A stretch of DNA of 64,000 nucleotides from Clostridium sp. (lineage in GTDB: Bacteria > Bacillota > Clostridia > Clostridiales > Clostridiaceae). Both the position numbers and the translations under genes were made by a program. Positions 36,555 through 45,766 of this stretch are shown one piece after another. The notes beneath the pieces are model-generated. The model was not told the origin of the DNA. It ran no database searches and saw only the letters and a program-made list of their open reading frames with translations. Within the stretch, counting starts at the first letter, position 1. Each line of letters opens with the position of its first letter. The stretch is from assembly GCF_029267215.1 (NCBI RefSeq), contig NZ_JARIDH010000035.1, positions 1-64,000 on the forward strand, in the 5' to 3' direction.

Positions 36555-37940
36555 TTATTTAATTTGATTATTTAATTCATCAACAGTTATGGTTTTACAT
36601 CCTCTTTCTTTTAATGCTGAAAGGACTTTAGTTATAGGGGAATTCTCTGAAATCTCAAAAATTTCATCGTTATTTTTATCTTTATTTTTATCTTTTATAC
36701 TTCCTAAAAATTTATATGGATGTATAAAAAAGGCTGTAAGAAGTAAATCGCTTGAAGATTTTATCCTACTTGCAACAGCTTGTCCATCATCTTTCACATA
36801 CCCTAAAGGAGCAGGAATATATAAAGTTGATTTATTACTTAAACTAACTAAAGGATTTAGATTCCAATACCCTGCATAAGGTTCAAACATTACTGGAAAA
36901 TAATTTTCTATTATTTTTTGTTGTTTTCTATCAGCCTTATAGTGAGGACTTTCAAAAAATCCTATAGGTATATTTAAAGTATTTGCTGTTTTTAAAGCTG
37001 AATCAATAATATTTTCAACATCTTTTTTATTATTATTAACATTCCACTTTAACTCTACACCAATTCCACTTATTTCATTATTATGTTGGTGAGTATATCC
37101 ATGTAATCCAATTACTGCCCCTCTATTTATTAAATAATCTAGCATATTTATAAAATGAACATTTTCAAAATCATTATTTTTAAGTAAATCATTATCAATA
37201 TTCTTTTCAGGATTTATATATCTAGGTATCCAAGCTATATGAGAAACAATATTATTAGCTTTAAAATAATCTCCTATATACTTCATTTTTTCCATGTTAT
37301 TATCATCAGAAAATACTCCACCTGCAGATACATCCTCAAATCTTATTAAAGCTGCTTTTCCATTATTGACTTTATATAATGGTCTTATATTATCCTCATC
37401 ATTCTTATTAAATAAATATATTGACTTACTTTCTTTGTACCAATCATCTTTCAAATCTAATAGTTCATTCATATCATTTAATGATATGTAATCTTCATGA
37501 TTTATATTTAATATTTCTCCCCTAAGCTTTAATATATCATTACCCTTATGAATTTCATTATTGGACAAATCTATATAACTTCCATTGTATTCATTAAATA
37601 ATTTGTTATCTTTTTTAATAACTTTTCCTATTTTTTTCACATCTTCTAATGAAATATAATATCTTAAGTTTTTTTCATAAAGTTTATTTTTTAAATTTAT
37701 CTTTTTATCATTTATAAAAATATTTACCCCACTTACTTTAATTACTGGTCTATTTTTTTCACCTTCTACAAGAACATATTTTCTTTCTTTTCTTTCAATA
37801 TTAGAATCATAACTTAGTTTATTATTATTAACCTCTATATGAGTAATAGCATATTTTCTAAACTTAATTATTTTAAATGCTATACCTAGAATAATAACTA
37901 ATAAAATAATGCCAATTATTGAAAATATCTTCTTTTTCAC
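36555..37940 (-). CDS. DUF2334 polysaccharide-deacetylase-like protein, membrane anchored
   Basis: 461 residues from a GTG at 37940 that has AAAGGAGG at ideal spacing. Residues 5-25 form a membrane anchor, and residues about 70-190 resemble two copies of a copper-amine-oxidase-like beta domain (IFINDKKINLKNKLYEKN, YYISLEDVKKIGKV). The C-terminal part is a DUF2334/NodB-like deacetylase fold: ALIRFEDVSAGG with Asp, VIGLHGYTHQHNN with metal His, and FESPHYKA. It probably acts on cell-surface polysaccharide; the substrate is unknown. Confidence 0.8.
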   Translation of the reverse strand: MKKKIFSIIGIILLVIILGIAFKIIKFRKYAITHIEVNNNKLSYDSNIERKERKYVLVEGEKNRPVIKVSGVNIFINDKKINLKNKLYEKNLRYYISLEDVKKIGKVIKKDNKLFNEYNGSYIDLSNNEIHKGNDILKLRGEILNINHEDYISLNDMNELLDLKDDWYKESKSIYLFNKNDEDNIRPLYKVNNGKAALIRFEDVSAGGVFSDDNNMEKMKYIGDYFKANNIVSHIAWIPRYINPEKNIDNDLLKNNDFENVHFINMLDYLINRGAVIGLHGYTHQHNNEISGIGVELKWNVNNNKKDVENIIDSALKTANTLNIPIGFFESPHYKADRKQQKIIENYFPVMFEPYAGYWNLNPLVSLSNKSTLYIPAPLGYVKDDGQAVASRIKSSSDLLLTAFFIHPYKFLGSIKDKNKDKNNDEIFEISENSPITKVLSALKERGCKTITVDELNNQIK

Positions 37941-37991
37941 TTTTCTACCTCCTTTAATATAAAATATATAAAATTTATCACTTAAAAATAA

Positions 37992-38037
37992 TAATAGCAC
38001 ATATTGATTATTAAAAAAAATCAATACATGCTATTTT
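37992..38037 (-). terminator. Terminator of the VWA/AAA+/DUF4116 operon
   Basis: AATAGCACATATTGAT pairs imperfectly with ATCAATACATGCTATT right after the stop codon of the VWA gene; T-rich sequence follows on the minus strand. Confidence 0.65.
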
Positions 38038-39375
38038 TTATCTTGCCCAATCATTAAGATTATCTTTCATTTCTTGTAAACTATCCATTAATGTATATCC
38101 ATCACTATCATTTTTAGCTATATGCTTAACAATTCCAAAGGGTCTTTGTAAGCTTAATTTTTCATCTCCTGTAATAACCCAAAGAGTTCTATAGTTTATA
38201 GGTTTAACCTCTAATTCCTTTTCTCCCACACCGTCTGTAAAATAAACTAATATATGATTTCTCATATTATTTTCCTTAATATATCTAAATACTGGGGAGA
38301 ATTTTGTTGATCCATTCTTTTTACTTCTTGGTTTTATATCCTTTATTCCTTTAAGATTATAAACTCTTCTTATCTCATCATCACATTCAATAACTTTTAT
38401 TTCAGCACTTTTATTTTTAACTATACCTAAAACTTCAACTATTATATTTTCAAATTCCTTATCAGAAATTGATGCTGAAACATCTATTGCTATTAGTATT
38501 TTTGGAATAGAGCTTGGAAGCTTTCCTCTTAAATCTAATCTTTCTGGAAATCTTCTATCTTTTCTTGTAATAGTTTTTCTATAACTTCCTCTAGTTGTAG
38601 GAAGTATCTTTTTTAAAAATTCACTCCATTTAATTTCTGGTTTCTCTTTCATAAGAAGTATAATTTTCTCTAAATCTTTAGGTGCCTTACCTTTATAAGC
38701 ATTTATTGCTGTTTTTTTAGTTAATCCTTCAAGACTATCTAAGCTTAAGGAAACCTCTTCCCAAACCTCATGAGACTCCCCTTGATCTACTAATCCATTA
38801 GCTTCTCCATCTTTATCTACTATTCCATACTTCTTTCTTCTTTCTATAGCTTTTTGTATTTCCTCAGCATACTTTTCCATTGGCATATCTTGTTTTAAGT
38901 CTATATTATATTCTAAGTTAACATAGTCTAACCTCTTACTATATGAAGGTAAGTTTTTAATATACTGGTTTATGGCTATATCCATAGCTATGCTTACTGC
39001 AAGCTTAGAATATTTTCTACTTAAAGCTTTTTCTCTATCATAATGAGACATCATTATATGATATACTTCATGCTTTAAAAGAGCCTGCATTTCCTTTAAA
39101 TCACACTCAAGTATTATTCTTGGATTAAAGGCCATAGTAAAGTGACCAACCTCCGGTTTAGTTGCTATAGGCCACTTTATATCTTTTCTTATTATTCTTT
39201 TAACATGAATAAGAAACTGACCAAAAAATGAATTTTCTTTATCATATAAAGAAATTATAACTTTCTCTATAAGATTCCAAAATTCTCTATTAAAATCTTC
39301 AGTTAACTCTTTATTTTCTTCCTCAGCATCTATTGCTATGTTAAGAAGTTTTCTTCTAGTTCTCTCAAAATCCAT
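38038..39375 (-). CDS. VWA-like protein with N-terminal metallopeptidase-like domain
   Basis: 445 residues (ATG 39375; two GTG codons just upstream are alternatives). The N-terminal half has KHEVYHIMMSHYDRE near residue 103, an HExxH zinc motif of the DUF2201 N-terminal type. The C-terminal half begins PKILIAIDVSASISDKEF near 300, a VWA-like domain with a DxSxS metal site. It directly follows the AAA+ gene with no gap. MoxR-type ATPase plus VWA pairs are a known module acting on protein complexes; the target is unknown. Confidence 0.8.
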   Translation of the reverse strand: MDFERTRRKLLNIAIDAEEENKELTEDFNREFWNLIEKVIISLYDKENSFFGQFLIHVKRIIRKDIKWPIATKPEVGHFTMAFNPRIILECDLKEMQALLKHEVYHIMMSHYDREKALSRKYSKLAVSIAMDIAINQYIKNLPSYSKRLDYVNLEYNIDLKQDMPMEKYAEEIQKAIERRKKYGIVDKDGEANGLVDQGESHEVWEEVSLSLDSLEGLTKKTAINAYKGKAPKDLEKIILLMKEKPEIKWSEFLKKILPTTRGSYRKTITRKDRRFPERLDLRGKLPSSIPKILIAIDVSASISDKEFENIIVEVLGIVKNKSAEIKVIECDDEIRRVYNLKGIKDIKPRSKKNGSTKFSPVFRYIKENNMRNHILVYFTDGVGEKELEVKPINYRTLWVITGDEKLSLQRPFGIVKHIAKNDSDGYTLMDSLQEMKDNLNDWAR

Positions 39376-39390
39376 AAGATTTTTCACCAC

Positions 39391-40506
39391 CTAGCTATAT
39401 ATATCAAAGAATGCCTCTAAGAACTTATCTTCCTGTAATAATTTATTGTAAAGCTCTCTTGAATGATCACTTTTGATCTCTTTCATTATTCCAAGTCTTA
39501 AATCCTTTGGATAGCAACTTAATAAATCTGAAAATACTCCAAGTTCTTCCTCATATTCCTCTAAAGACTCAAGGTAGTTAAGTGCACTCTTTGCTATAAT
39601 ATACATTCTTGAGTGATTTTCACTCATTATTCTTTCTCTTACATTAAATCCTAAAACCTTACTTTCAAATATTTCTTCATTTGAAATAATAGGTTTATTT
39701 AAAGTATTTATATATGCCATAAATTCTTGTGCTATAGTTTGACCTACGTTGCCTTTTAAAGCTCCATAAAGTATTTCTTTTGAAAATGTCTTTTTATTTT
39801 CTAAATAAACTTTATAAGCCTTAGAAACCCTCTCCCAACTTCTTGGAGTGGCTTTTATAGTTTCTAAGGAATTTGGAGTATGGAAGTATTCTGGGAAAGT
39901 TGATAAGAATTCAATTATATGCTCATGTATATTACCTTTTCCCATAGCCCAACTCATCCACTCTTTCAAATTAGAACTTATATCTATCCAAACAAATCTA
40001 TCTTCCTGTGCTGGGTCCATATCAATAACTTGATAATCACTATCTTCATAGTTATCATACTTATTTGATGGATTCATAGCTGCAAGTATATAAACATCTT
40101 TATCTAAATTATAACCATTTATTTCTCTATTTAAGATAAGATTCATAAGTTCTTGTTGAACTGTATGTTCACATCTATTTAACTCGTCTATGAATAATAA
40201 AACTCTTTCTTCATTTTTTATATAATTATCTATTTCCATAAGTTTAACATGTGTTGCATATTTTGTTATGCTTTTTTCTTCTTTTCGTCCATTAGAAATA
40301 AAAGCTTTTTTTTCAACTACTGGTAATCCACCAATCTCCCCTTCTTTAAGAAGACTTCCATCTATAGTTACTAAATGATAATTATTTATTTTACAAAGCT
40401 CTCTTGCTAGAGAAGTTTTACCTATACCACTTTCCCCTATTAAAAGAGGTACTTCCCCTGTCATAAGAACTAAATTAACTGTACTTAACGCCTCTTTAAA
40501 ATCCAT
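39391..40506 (-). CDS. MoxR-type AAA+ ATPase
   Basis: 371 residues. Walker A LLIGESGIGKTSL near residues 21-33, Walker B RVLLFIDELNRCE near 100-112, sensor-1 region YILAAMNPSNKYD near 142. The architecture fits the MoxR/RavA branch that works with VWA-domain partners. The partner gene follows immediately. AAGAAGGTAAG lies before the ATG. Confidence 0.88.
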   Translation of the reverse strand: MDFKEALSTVNLVLMTGEVPLLIGESGIGKTSLARELCKINNYHLVTIDGSLLKEGEIGGLPVVEKKAFISNGRKEEKSITKYATHVKLMEIDNYIKNEERVLLFIDELNRCEHTVQQELMNLILNREINGYNLDKDVYILAAMNPSNKYDNYEDSDYQVIDMDPAQEDRFVWIDISSNLKEWMSWAMGKGNIHEHIIEFLSTFPEYFHTPNSLETIKATPRSWERVSKAYKVYLENKKTFSKEILYGALKGNVGQTIAQEFMAYINTLNKPIISNEEIFESKVLGFNVRERIMSENHSRMYIIAKSALNYLESLEEYEEELGVFSDLLSCYPKDLRLGIMKEIKSDHSRELYNKLLQEDKFLEAFFDIYS

Positions 40507-40533
40507 CTTAGTCTTACCTTCTTTCTCTCTAGT

Positions 40534-41322
40534 TTATATTGATAACATACTGTCTACTAATATTACTTTTGCTTGTTTACTTCCGTGCTCTTTAATAAAC
40601 TCCACTTTATTCATTTCTAAAACTTCTAAATCTAAAAAATCTAAAAGATATTTTTCATCAACATCCTCCTCATTTACCTTTTTCATTAAGATATCAATAA
40701 CCATATCAATATCTAAACTTTCATAAAGATATTTAACTACATTTATGTTATCTCCTATAAAAATCTCTAAATCCTCATATGTATAATTAGGCAAGAAATT
40801 TATGGCCTCTGCATCTTCCTTAACAGCCTCTCTCATAGCTTCTAAAGTTGGCTCCTTAACAAATTTTATTGCTGTCCAATGATTTTTTACTGCTATAAGC
40901 TGAACCTCTGCTGAGGGCTCTTCTATGTACTTTATAGAATCATAATCTCTTTCAACAGCCATCTTCTTTAATTTCTCTGAAGGATTTTTAACAAATTGAA
41001 TTGCCCATCCTTTTGTTTTTATAGCTTCTTCTTTAACTTTTTCTGTTGGTTCCTTAATAAGTTTTAATGAATTCCATAAGGATTTAACAGCTAATATACA
41101 TATTTCCTCTGATGGTTCCTTAACATATTCTATAGTTCCAGGATTTCTTCTAACAGCCTCTTCCTTAACTTTTTCATATTGATTTTCAATATATTGAATT
41201 GTAAAAGGATTTTTCTTAACTGCTTCTAACTGAATCTCCTCTGAAGGATTTTTAATTTCTCTTATATATAAAGGATTTTCCTTAACCTTTTTCTTTAGTT
41301 CTAAATTATCTATATTACTCAT
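40534..41322 (-). CDS. DUF4116-like repeat protein
   Basis: 262 residues from the ATG at 41322 (AAGGA nine bases upstream). About eight repeats of roughly 23 residues dominate the protein, each like NPSEEIQLEAVKKNPFTIQYI or EPTEKVKEEAIKTKGWAIQFV. Such all-helical repeats resemble DUF4116 and would form a superhelical binding surface. It is first in an operon with the AAA+ and VWA genes, so it may be the recognition or adaptor part of that machine (inference). Confidence 0.75.
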   Translation of the reverse strand: MSNIDNLELKKKVKENPLYIREIKNPSEEIQLEAVKKNPFTIQYIENQYEKVKEEAVRRNPGTIEYVKEPSEEICILAVKSLWNSLKLIKEPTEKVKEEAIKTKGWAIQFVKNPSEKLKKMAVERDYDSIKYIEEPSAEVQLIAVKNHWTAIKFVKEPTLEAMREAVKEDAEAINFLPNYTYEDLEIFIGDNINVVKYLYESLDIDMVIDILMKKVNEEDVDEKYLLDFLDLEVLEMNKVEFIKEHGSKQAKVILVDSMLSI

Positions 41323-41511
41323 AATACACATCCTTAATTTTAATTTATATATTTAAGTATCAGCTTTAGACTCTCTAATAATATTACAAATTAAAGCTTT
41401 TATTAATTTCTGCATTTATGTAACAATTATCTAAAATATGTTTTATAAAATATGATTTTATAATATTTATTATATAATAATTATTATTAATAATAAACCC
41501 CTTTTATACAT

Positions 41512-41546
41512 AAAAATACCGCCTTAAATTCAAAGGCGGTATTTTA
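41512..41546 (-). terminator. Terminator of the alarmone synthetase gene
   Basis: AAATACCGCCTT pairs with AAGGCGGTATTT; T-rich after it on the minus strand. Confidence 0.85.
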
Positions 41547-41560
41547 AATATTTAAAACTA

Positions 41561-42352
41561 TTAAATATTAAATTTATCTATATCTCTTTGAACTGCCTGT
41601 AAAAGGTTGTTAAGTTCCCAAACTTCTCCTTCTTCTATAAGTTTATTTAAACTTATTTGATATCTTGAAGCCTCTGCAACCTTACCTATAGAAATAAGAG
41701 TTAGTATGCTGTTCATTATGTTTGTTATAACGTCTGACTTAATCTTAAATAAAGTTTGAGCATCCTTTATCTCGTCCTTTATCTCAATCATTTCTTCATC
41801 TAGCATAAAAGCTGCATCTGCTGCTCTTTTTAGCTTAAATTGTATATCCTTTGGCAGATTTTTTTTATATTTATAATTTAGAGAGTGTTCAATTGTAGCC
41901 CAGAAATTCATGGCTAAAGTTCTTATTTGAAACTCAGCTAATATATCTTTCTGCCCCTCTGCCATATTTATAGGATATCGTATAACCACATGATAACTTC
42001 TATAACCACTTGGTTTAACATTACTCACATAATCCTTCTCATAAAGAACTTGCATATCTTTTCTATTTCTTATTAGTTTAACAACAGTATCTATGTCATC
42101 AACAAACTGACACATTATTCTTATACCTGCTATATCCTCCATCTCATACTGAATTCTATCAACAGGAATACTATATTTGTTAGCCTTTTCTAATATACTT
42201 GAAACCTCTTTTACCCTTCCAGTTACAAATTCTATTGGAGAATATTCATTTTTTCTTCTAAATTCTTTCCTAATACTTCTCAACTTTACCTTAAGTTCAC
42301 TTACTGCCTGGTCATAAGGAGTTAAAAAGTCTTTCCAATTTTGTATAGCCAT
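41561..42352 (-). CDS. Small alarmone synthetase (RelQ/YjbM-like (p)ppGpp synthetase)
   Basis: 263 residues with only the RelA/SpoT synthetase domain; no hydrolase, TGS or ACT domains. Signatures: RIQYEMEDIAGIRIMCQFVDD near residue 66, KPSGYRSYHVVIRYP near 112, AEFQIRTLAMNFWATIEHSLNYK near 139. It transfers pyrophosphate from ATP to GTP/GDP as a stress alarm. GGTGATTCT precedes the ATG. Single gene with terminator. Confidence 0.92.
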   Translation of the reverse strand: MAIQNWKDFLTPYDQAVSELKVKLRSIRKEFRRKNEYSPIEFVTGRVKEVSSILEKANKYSIPVDRIQYEMEDIAGIRIMCQFVDDIDTVVKLIRNRKDMQVLYEKDYVSNVKPSGYRSYHVVIRYPINMAEGQKDILAEFQIRTLAMNFWATIEHSLNYKYKKNLPKDIQFKLKRAADAAFMLDEEMIEIKDEIKDAQTLFKIKSDVITNIMNSILTLISIGKVAEASRYQISLNKLIEEGEVWELNNLLQAVQRDIDKFNI

Positions 42353-42454
42353 AGAATCACCTATCTCCCTAACTCTCTTAGAGAATTTTTAACAAACTCT
42401 CCTCGATAATTATAACAAAAAAAGTATAAAAACTAAATATTTGAAAATTTATTT

Positions 42455-43147
42455 TTAATCTAATATTTTTATAGGATCAAACTCTATGTAATCACAGCTT
42501 GTTAACTTATAATCTATTCCATCTCTCTCTTCATTTAAAATTTTTCCTCTAAGAGCCATTCCATGAAGGTGACCATATATAACTATGTCTACTCCAAACT
42601 CTTTAAAAAGCTCTATAAAAGCTGAATCCTCAAATTTTTCATTTGTAGGTGGATAGTGAACCATACAAATTATGTTCTCATAACCAGCCTTCTTAGCTTC
42701 TTCTAAAGAAAGTCTTAGCCTAATTTGTTCTCTATCATAAATCTTTCTATCTTTTTGAGTGAATTTATCAGAACCTTCACAAATCCATCCTCTACTTCCA
42801 CATATTGCCCAATCTTTATATGTAAAAAAGTTATTTTGTATAAACTTAGTATTCTCATACATATTATTTAATTTTGTTATACTTCCCCACCAATAATCAT
42901 GATTTCCTTTTATTATTATCTTTTTTCCAGGAAGTTCATTTATCCAATCTAAGTCATCCTTACTCTCATCAGCTTTCATTGACCAAGAAATATCCCCTGC
43001 TATTAAAACAGTATCTTCCTCTGTTATTTTATTTTCCCAATTTTCCTTTATCTTTTCATGATGGTTTATCCACTTATCACCAAAGATATCCATAGGCTTA
43101 TCAGTATTAAGTGCTAAATGCAAATCTGAAATAGCATATAACGCCAT
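42455..43147 (-). CDS. Metallophosphoesterase
   Basis: 230 residues. Calcineurin-like metal motifs in order: SDLHLA near residue 7, GDISWS near 51, KGNHDYWWG near 78, VHYPPTN near 169 and GHLHGMA near 196. The substrate is unknown. AAGGTGATG precedes the ATG. Confidence 0.9.
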   Translation of the reverse strand: MALYAISDLHLALNTDKPMDIFGDKWINHHEKIKENWENKITEEDTVLIAGDISWSMKADESKDDLDWINELPGKKIIIKGNHDYWWGSITKLNNMYENTKFIQNNFFTYKDWAICGSRGWICEGSDKFTQKDRKIYDREQIRLRLSLEEAKKAGYENIICMVHYPPTNEKFEDSAFIELFKEFGVDIVIYGHLHGMALRGKILNEERDGIDYKLTSCDYIEFDPIKILD

Positions 43148-43382
43148 ATTTCATCACCTTTCATCTTCTATTTTGTCAGTACTTTATTATACACTTTTAT
43201 TAATTATATACACAAGTTTTCTAACTAAAGTGATAAACTCTAAAGCCTAATTTCAACTTTATGTATTCCTATAAATATATCTCTTAATAAAACTTCTTAA
43301 AAATTAATTTAACTCTAAAAAATTATATGAAAACACCTCAAACTTTTTCTTTAAAATTTAATAAGTTCTTTATTTTTTTCTC

Positions 43383-43446
43383 AAAAAAAATTACTCCGTT
43401 AAGTAGATTTTACACAGTCTTTTATACCGTGTCTACTTAACGGAGT
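43383..43446 (-). terminator. Distant strong terminator downstream of tyrS
   Basis: A perfect 15-bp inverted repeat ACTCCGTTAAGTAGA (43393-43407) / TCTACTTAACGGAGT (43432-43446) followed by TTTTTTTT on the minus strand after two bases. It lies about 250 bases past the tyrS stop, with the long hairpin repeat between. The rest of the 550-base gap is AT-rich without a gene. Confidence 0.75.
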
Positions 43447-43465
43447 GTATCTCAAAGTATGAATG

Positions 43466-43661
43466 ATAAAACTTACAAATAATATGAAGAGAATATATAG
43501 ATAAGCTTTAGAATTTAAATTATTACGTAGAAAATATCACCTTAAAAAGCTTAGATTATTTGAAGGGTATCAAGTTTCTAAGCTTTAGTGATATTTTCTT
43601 AGTAATGATTATAAACCCTTAGCAAAATCAGTTTTTCTTGGAATATATTTGTAAGTTTTAT
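43466..43661. repeat. 196-base imperfect long-hairpin element
   Basis: The ends ATAAAACTTACAAAT (43466-43480) and ATTTGTAAGTTTTAT (43647-43661) are exact inverted repeats; inside, GAAAATATCAC and TCTAAGCTT parts also pair, giving long imperfect arms. One arm recurs at 25297-25358. It lies between tyrS and its terminator and has no ORF. Confidence 0.65.
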
Positions 43662-43697
43662 AAAAAGTCATTTTGATAAATACCCTTTTTATTAAGA

Positions 43698-44918
43698 TTA
43701 AGCTAAAACTATCTTATTGTAGTTTTTCTTACCTCTTTTTATTAAGGCTTCTCCATTTTCAAAATCTGACTCTTCTAAAGTCTTTTTGAAATCTTGAACC
43801 TTTTCACCATTTAATGATAATCCTCCTTGTTTAACAAGTCTCTTACCTTCTGCCTTTGATGGCATGATTCCAGCTTCAACTAAAACATCTAAAAGTTCAG
43901 TTCCAAGCTTATCTTTTCCCATTTCGTAAGTTGGAACATTACTCATGTCTCCACCTTTTCCAAATAAAGCTTCTGCAGCCTGAGACGCCTTAGTAGCTTC
44001 CTCTTCACCATGTATAAGTTTAGTTACCTCAAAGGCTAAAACCTTCTTAGCTTCATTTATTTGAGCTCCCTCTAAACTTGAAAGTCTTCTAACCTCATCC
44101 ATTGGAACGAATGTTAATAATTTTAAGCATTTTTCAACGTCTGCATCATTAACATTTCTCCAGTATTGATAGAATTCGTATGGAGAAGTTTTCTCTGGAT
44201 CTAACCATAATGCCCCATTAACTGTTTTACCCATTTTTTGTCCTTCTGAGTTAGTTAATAATGTACAAGTCATAGCGAAAGCACTTTCCTGTGATTTCTT
44301 TCTAACAAGCTCAACACCAGCTATCATATTTGACCACTGATCATCTCCACCTAATTCCATTTTACAATTATATTTTTTATTTAAAACGTAAAAATCATAT
44401 CCTTGCATTAACATGTAGTTAAATTCTAAGAATGAAAGTCCTCTTTCAAGTCTTTGTTTGAAACATTCAGCTGAAAGCATTCTGTTTACTGAAAAATGAA
44501 CCCCTACCTCTCTTAAGAATTCAACATAGTTTTGATTTAATAACCAATCTGCATTATTAACAAGTATAGCTTTATCATCTGAGAAATCTATGAATTTCTC
44601 CATTTGCTTTTTAATACAAGCAACATTGTGAGCTATAGTCTCATTAGTCATCATTTTTCTCATGTCAGTTTTTCCACTTGGATCTCCAATTGTAGCTGTA
44701 CCACCACCTATTAAAGCTATTGGTCTATGCCCAGCTTTTTGCATATGTGCCATGAACATCATTGCTATGAAGTGACCCACATGTAAACTGTCTGCTGTTG
44801 GATCAAATCCTATATAAAAAGTAACTTTTTCCTTTTCTAAAAGTTCTCTTGTTTCAGCTTCATGAGTAAACTGTTTTATGTACCCACGTTCCATTAACGT
44901 ATCTAATACATTAGCCAT
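43698..44918 (-). CDS. tyrS: Tyrosyl-tRNA synthetase
   Basis: 406 residues. Class I motifs [11 protein letters not shown] near residue 36 and [10 protein letters not shown] near 225 (a KMSKS variant), tyrosine-pocket region [10 protein letters not shown] and GGDDQWSNM, and a C-terminal S4 RNA-binding domain ([22 protein letters not shown]). GGAGGGAT precedes the ATG. Unlike leuS and trpS here it has no T-box leader in the short upstream gap. Confidence 0.97.
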   Translation of the reverse strand: MANVLDTLMERGYIKQFTHEAETRELLEKEKVTFYIGFDPTADSLHVGHFIAMMFMAHMQKAGHRPIALIGGGTATIGDPSGKTDMRKMMTNETIAHNVACIKKQMEKFIDFSDDKAILVNNADWLLNQNYVEFLREVGVHFSVNRMLSAECFKQRLERGLSFLEFNYMLMQGYDFYVLNKKYNCKMELGGDDQWSNMIAGVELVRKKSQESAFAMTCTLLTNSEGQKMGKTVNGALWLDPEKTSPYEFYQYWRNVNDADVEKCLKLLTFVPMDEVRRLSSLEGAQINEAKKVLAFEVTKLIHGEEEATKASQAAEALFGKGGDMSNVPTYEMGKDKLGTELLDVLVEAGIMPSKAEGKRLVKQGGLSLNGEKVQDFKKTLEESDFENGEALIKRGKKNYNKIVLA

Positions 44919-45029
44919 TTGTTATCCCTCCAAAAAAATTAAATCCAGCCTAATTACTGGTATTGCTTTTTAGCATATCATATATCATATAGTATATCCT
45001 TTATTAAAATAATTCTCAATTGATTTGTA

Positions 45030-45092
45030 AAAAAAATAAGGGTCTATATCAAAATATAATAATAAAACTTTATTTTGATACACGCCCTTATT
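45030..45092 (-). terminator. Terminator of the P-loop protein gene
   Basis: AATAAGGG...ATCAAAATA pairs with TATTTTGAT...CCCTTATT; followed by TTTTTTTT on the minus strand. Confidence 0.8.
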
Positions 45093-45173
45093 CTATGCAT
45101 AGTATTTAATATTACCAAAATACTATGACTATTATCTATATTAATAAATTTGTTTTCTCTTTAAATTTTAAAT

Positions 45174-45587
45174 TTATGCTACATATTTTTTTATATCATC
45201 TGGTATACTCTCTTTCTCTCCATGAATTGTTAAAAATACGTTTACATTAAACTTTCTACTCAAACATTCTATTTTTTCTAAATAATAACTAAATTCCTTT
45301 ATATTTATTTCCATTAGTATATCTGCCATACTATCAATATATATACTTTCAACATCATAATCTCTTGATACTATTCCTTGTAGAAAACCATAAAACTCTT
45401 CACAATTTTTAATACAATAATTATTCATGGATATTAATCTAACTTTTTTATTAAGTTGAAGCATTCTTTTGTTATTATCATCAATAAATATAACACTTCC
45501 CTTTGCTTTTTCACTCTCTTCATTAGCTAAATTAACTAAGTTCTTGCTTTTCCCAGTACCTCTTTGGTTAAAGAATAATCGAATCAT
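45174..45587 (-). CDS. Small P-loop ATPase-like protein
   Basis: 137 residues from the ATG at 45587 (GGGGTGGT upstream). IRLFFNQRGTGKSKNLVNLA has a Walker A (QRGTGKSK); SIYIDSMADIL resembles Walker B; VFLTIHGEKES may be a sensor strand. A minimal RecA/PilT-like fold of unknown role. It lies just downstream of the gerK operon on the same strand, separated by a weak terminator. Confidence 0.65.
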   Translation of the reverse strand: MIRLFFNQRGTGKSKNLVNLANEESEKAKGSVIFIDDNNKRMLQLNKKVRLISMNNYCIKNCEEFYGFLQGIVSRDYDVESIYIDSMADILMEINIKEFSYYLEKIECLSRKFNVNVFLTIHGEKESIPDDIKKYVA

Positions 45588-45699
45588 CTTTACCACCCCT
45601 TATTGATGTTTTTATCAGGTAAAAACTTCCTTTTATATATATTATTCACTAACTATTAAAATTATTAATTTATTAAATATAAATTTAGATAAAACAAAT

Positions 45700-45732
45700 A
45701 ATAGAAAGCCTATAAAATATTATAGGCCATAG
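45700..45732 (-). terminator. Weak terminator of the gerKA-gerKC operon
   Basis: GCCTATAAAATATTATAGGC (45708-45727) is a hairpin followed by TTTCTATT on the minus strand, about 40 bases past the gerKC stop. Confidence 0.55.
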
Positions 45733-45766
45733 ACTTTCATTATTTACATTTAAATTTAAAATAATA

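Noticed and set aside
40534..41322. CRISPR-like or tandem DNA repeat
   Set aside because: The periodicity is at protein level (about 23-residue units) with divergent DNA; it is a coding repeat protein.
44919..45030. T-box leader of tyrS
   Set aside because: No T-box core sequence or terminator/antiterminator pair upstream of tyrS, unlike leuS and trpS.
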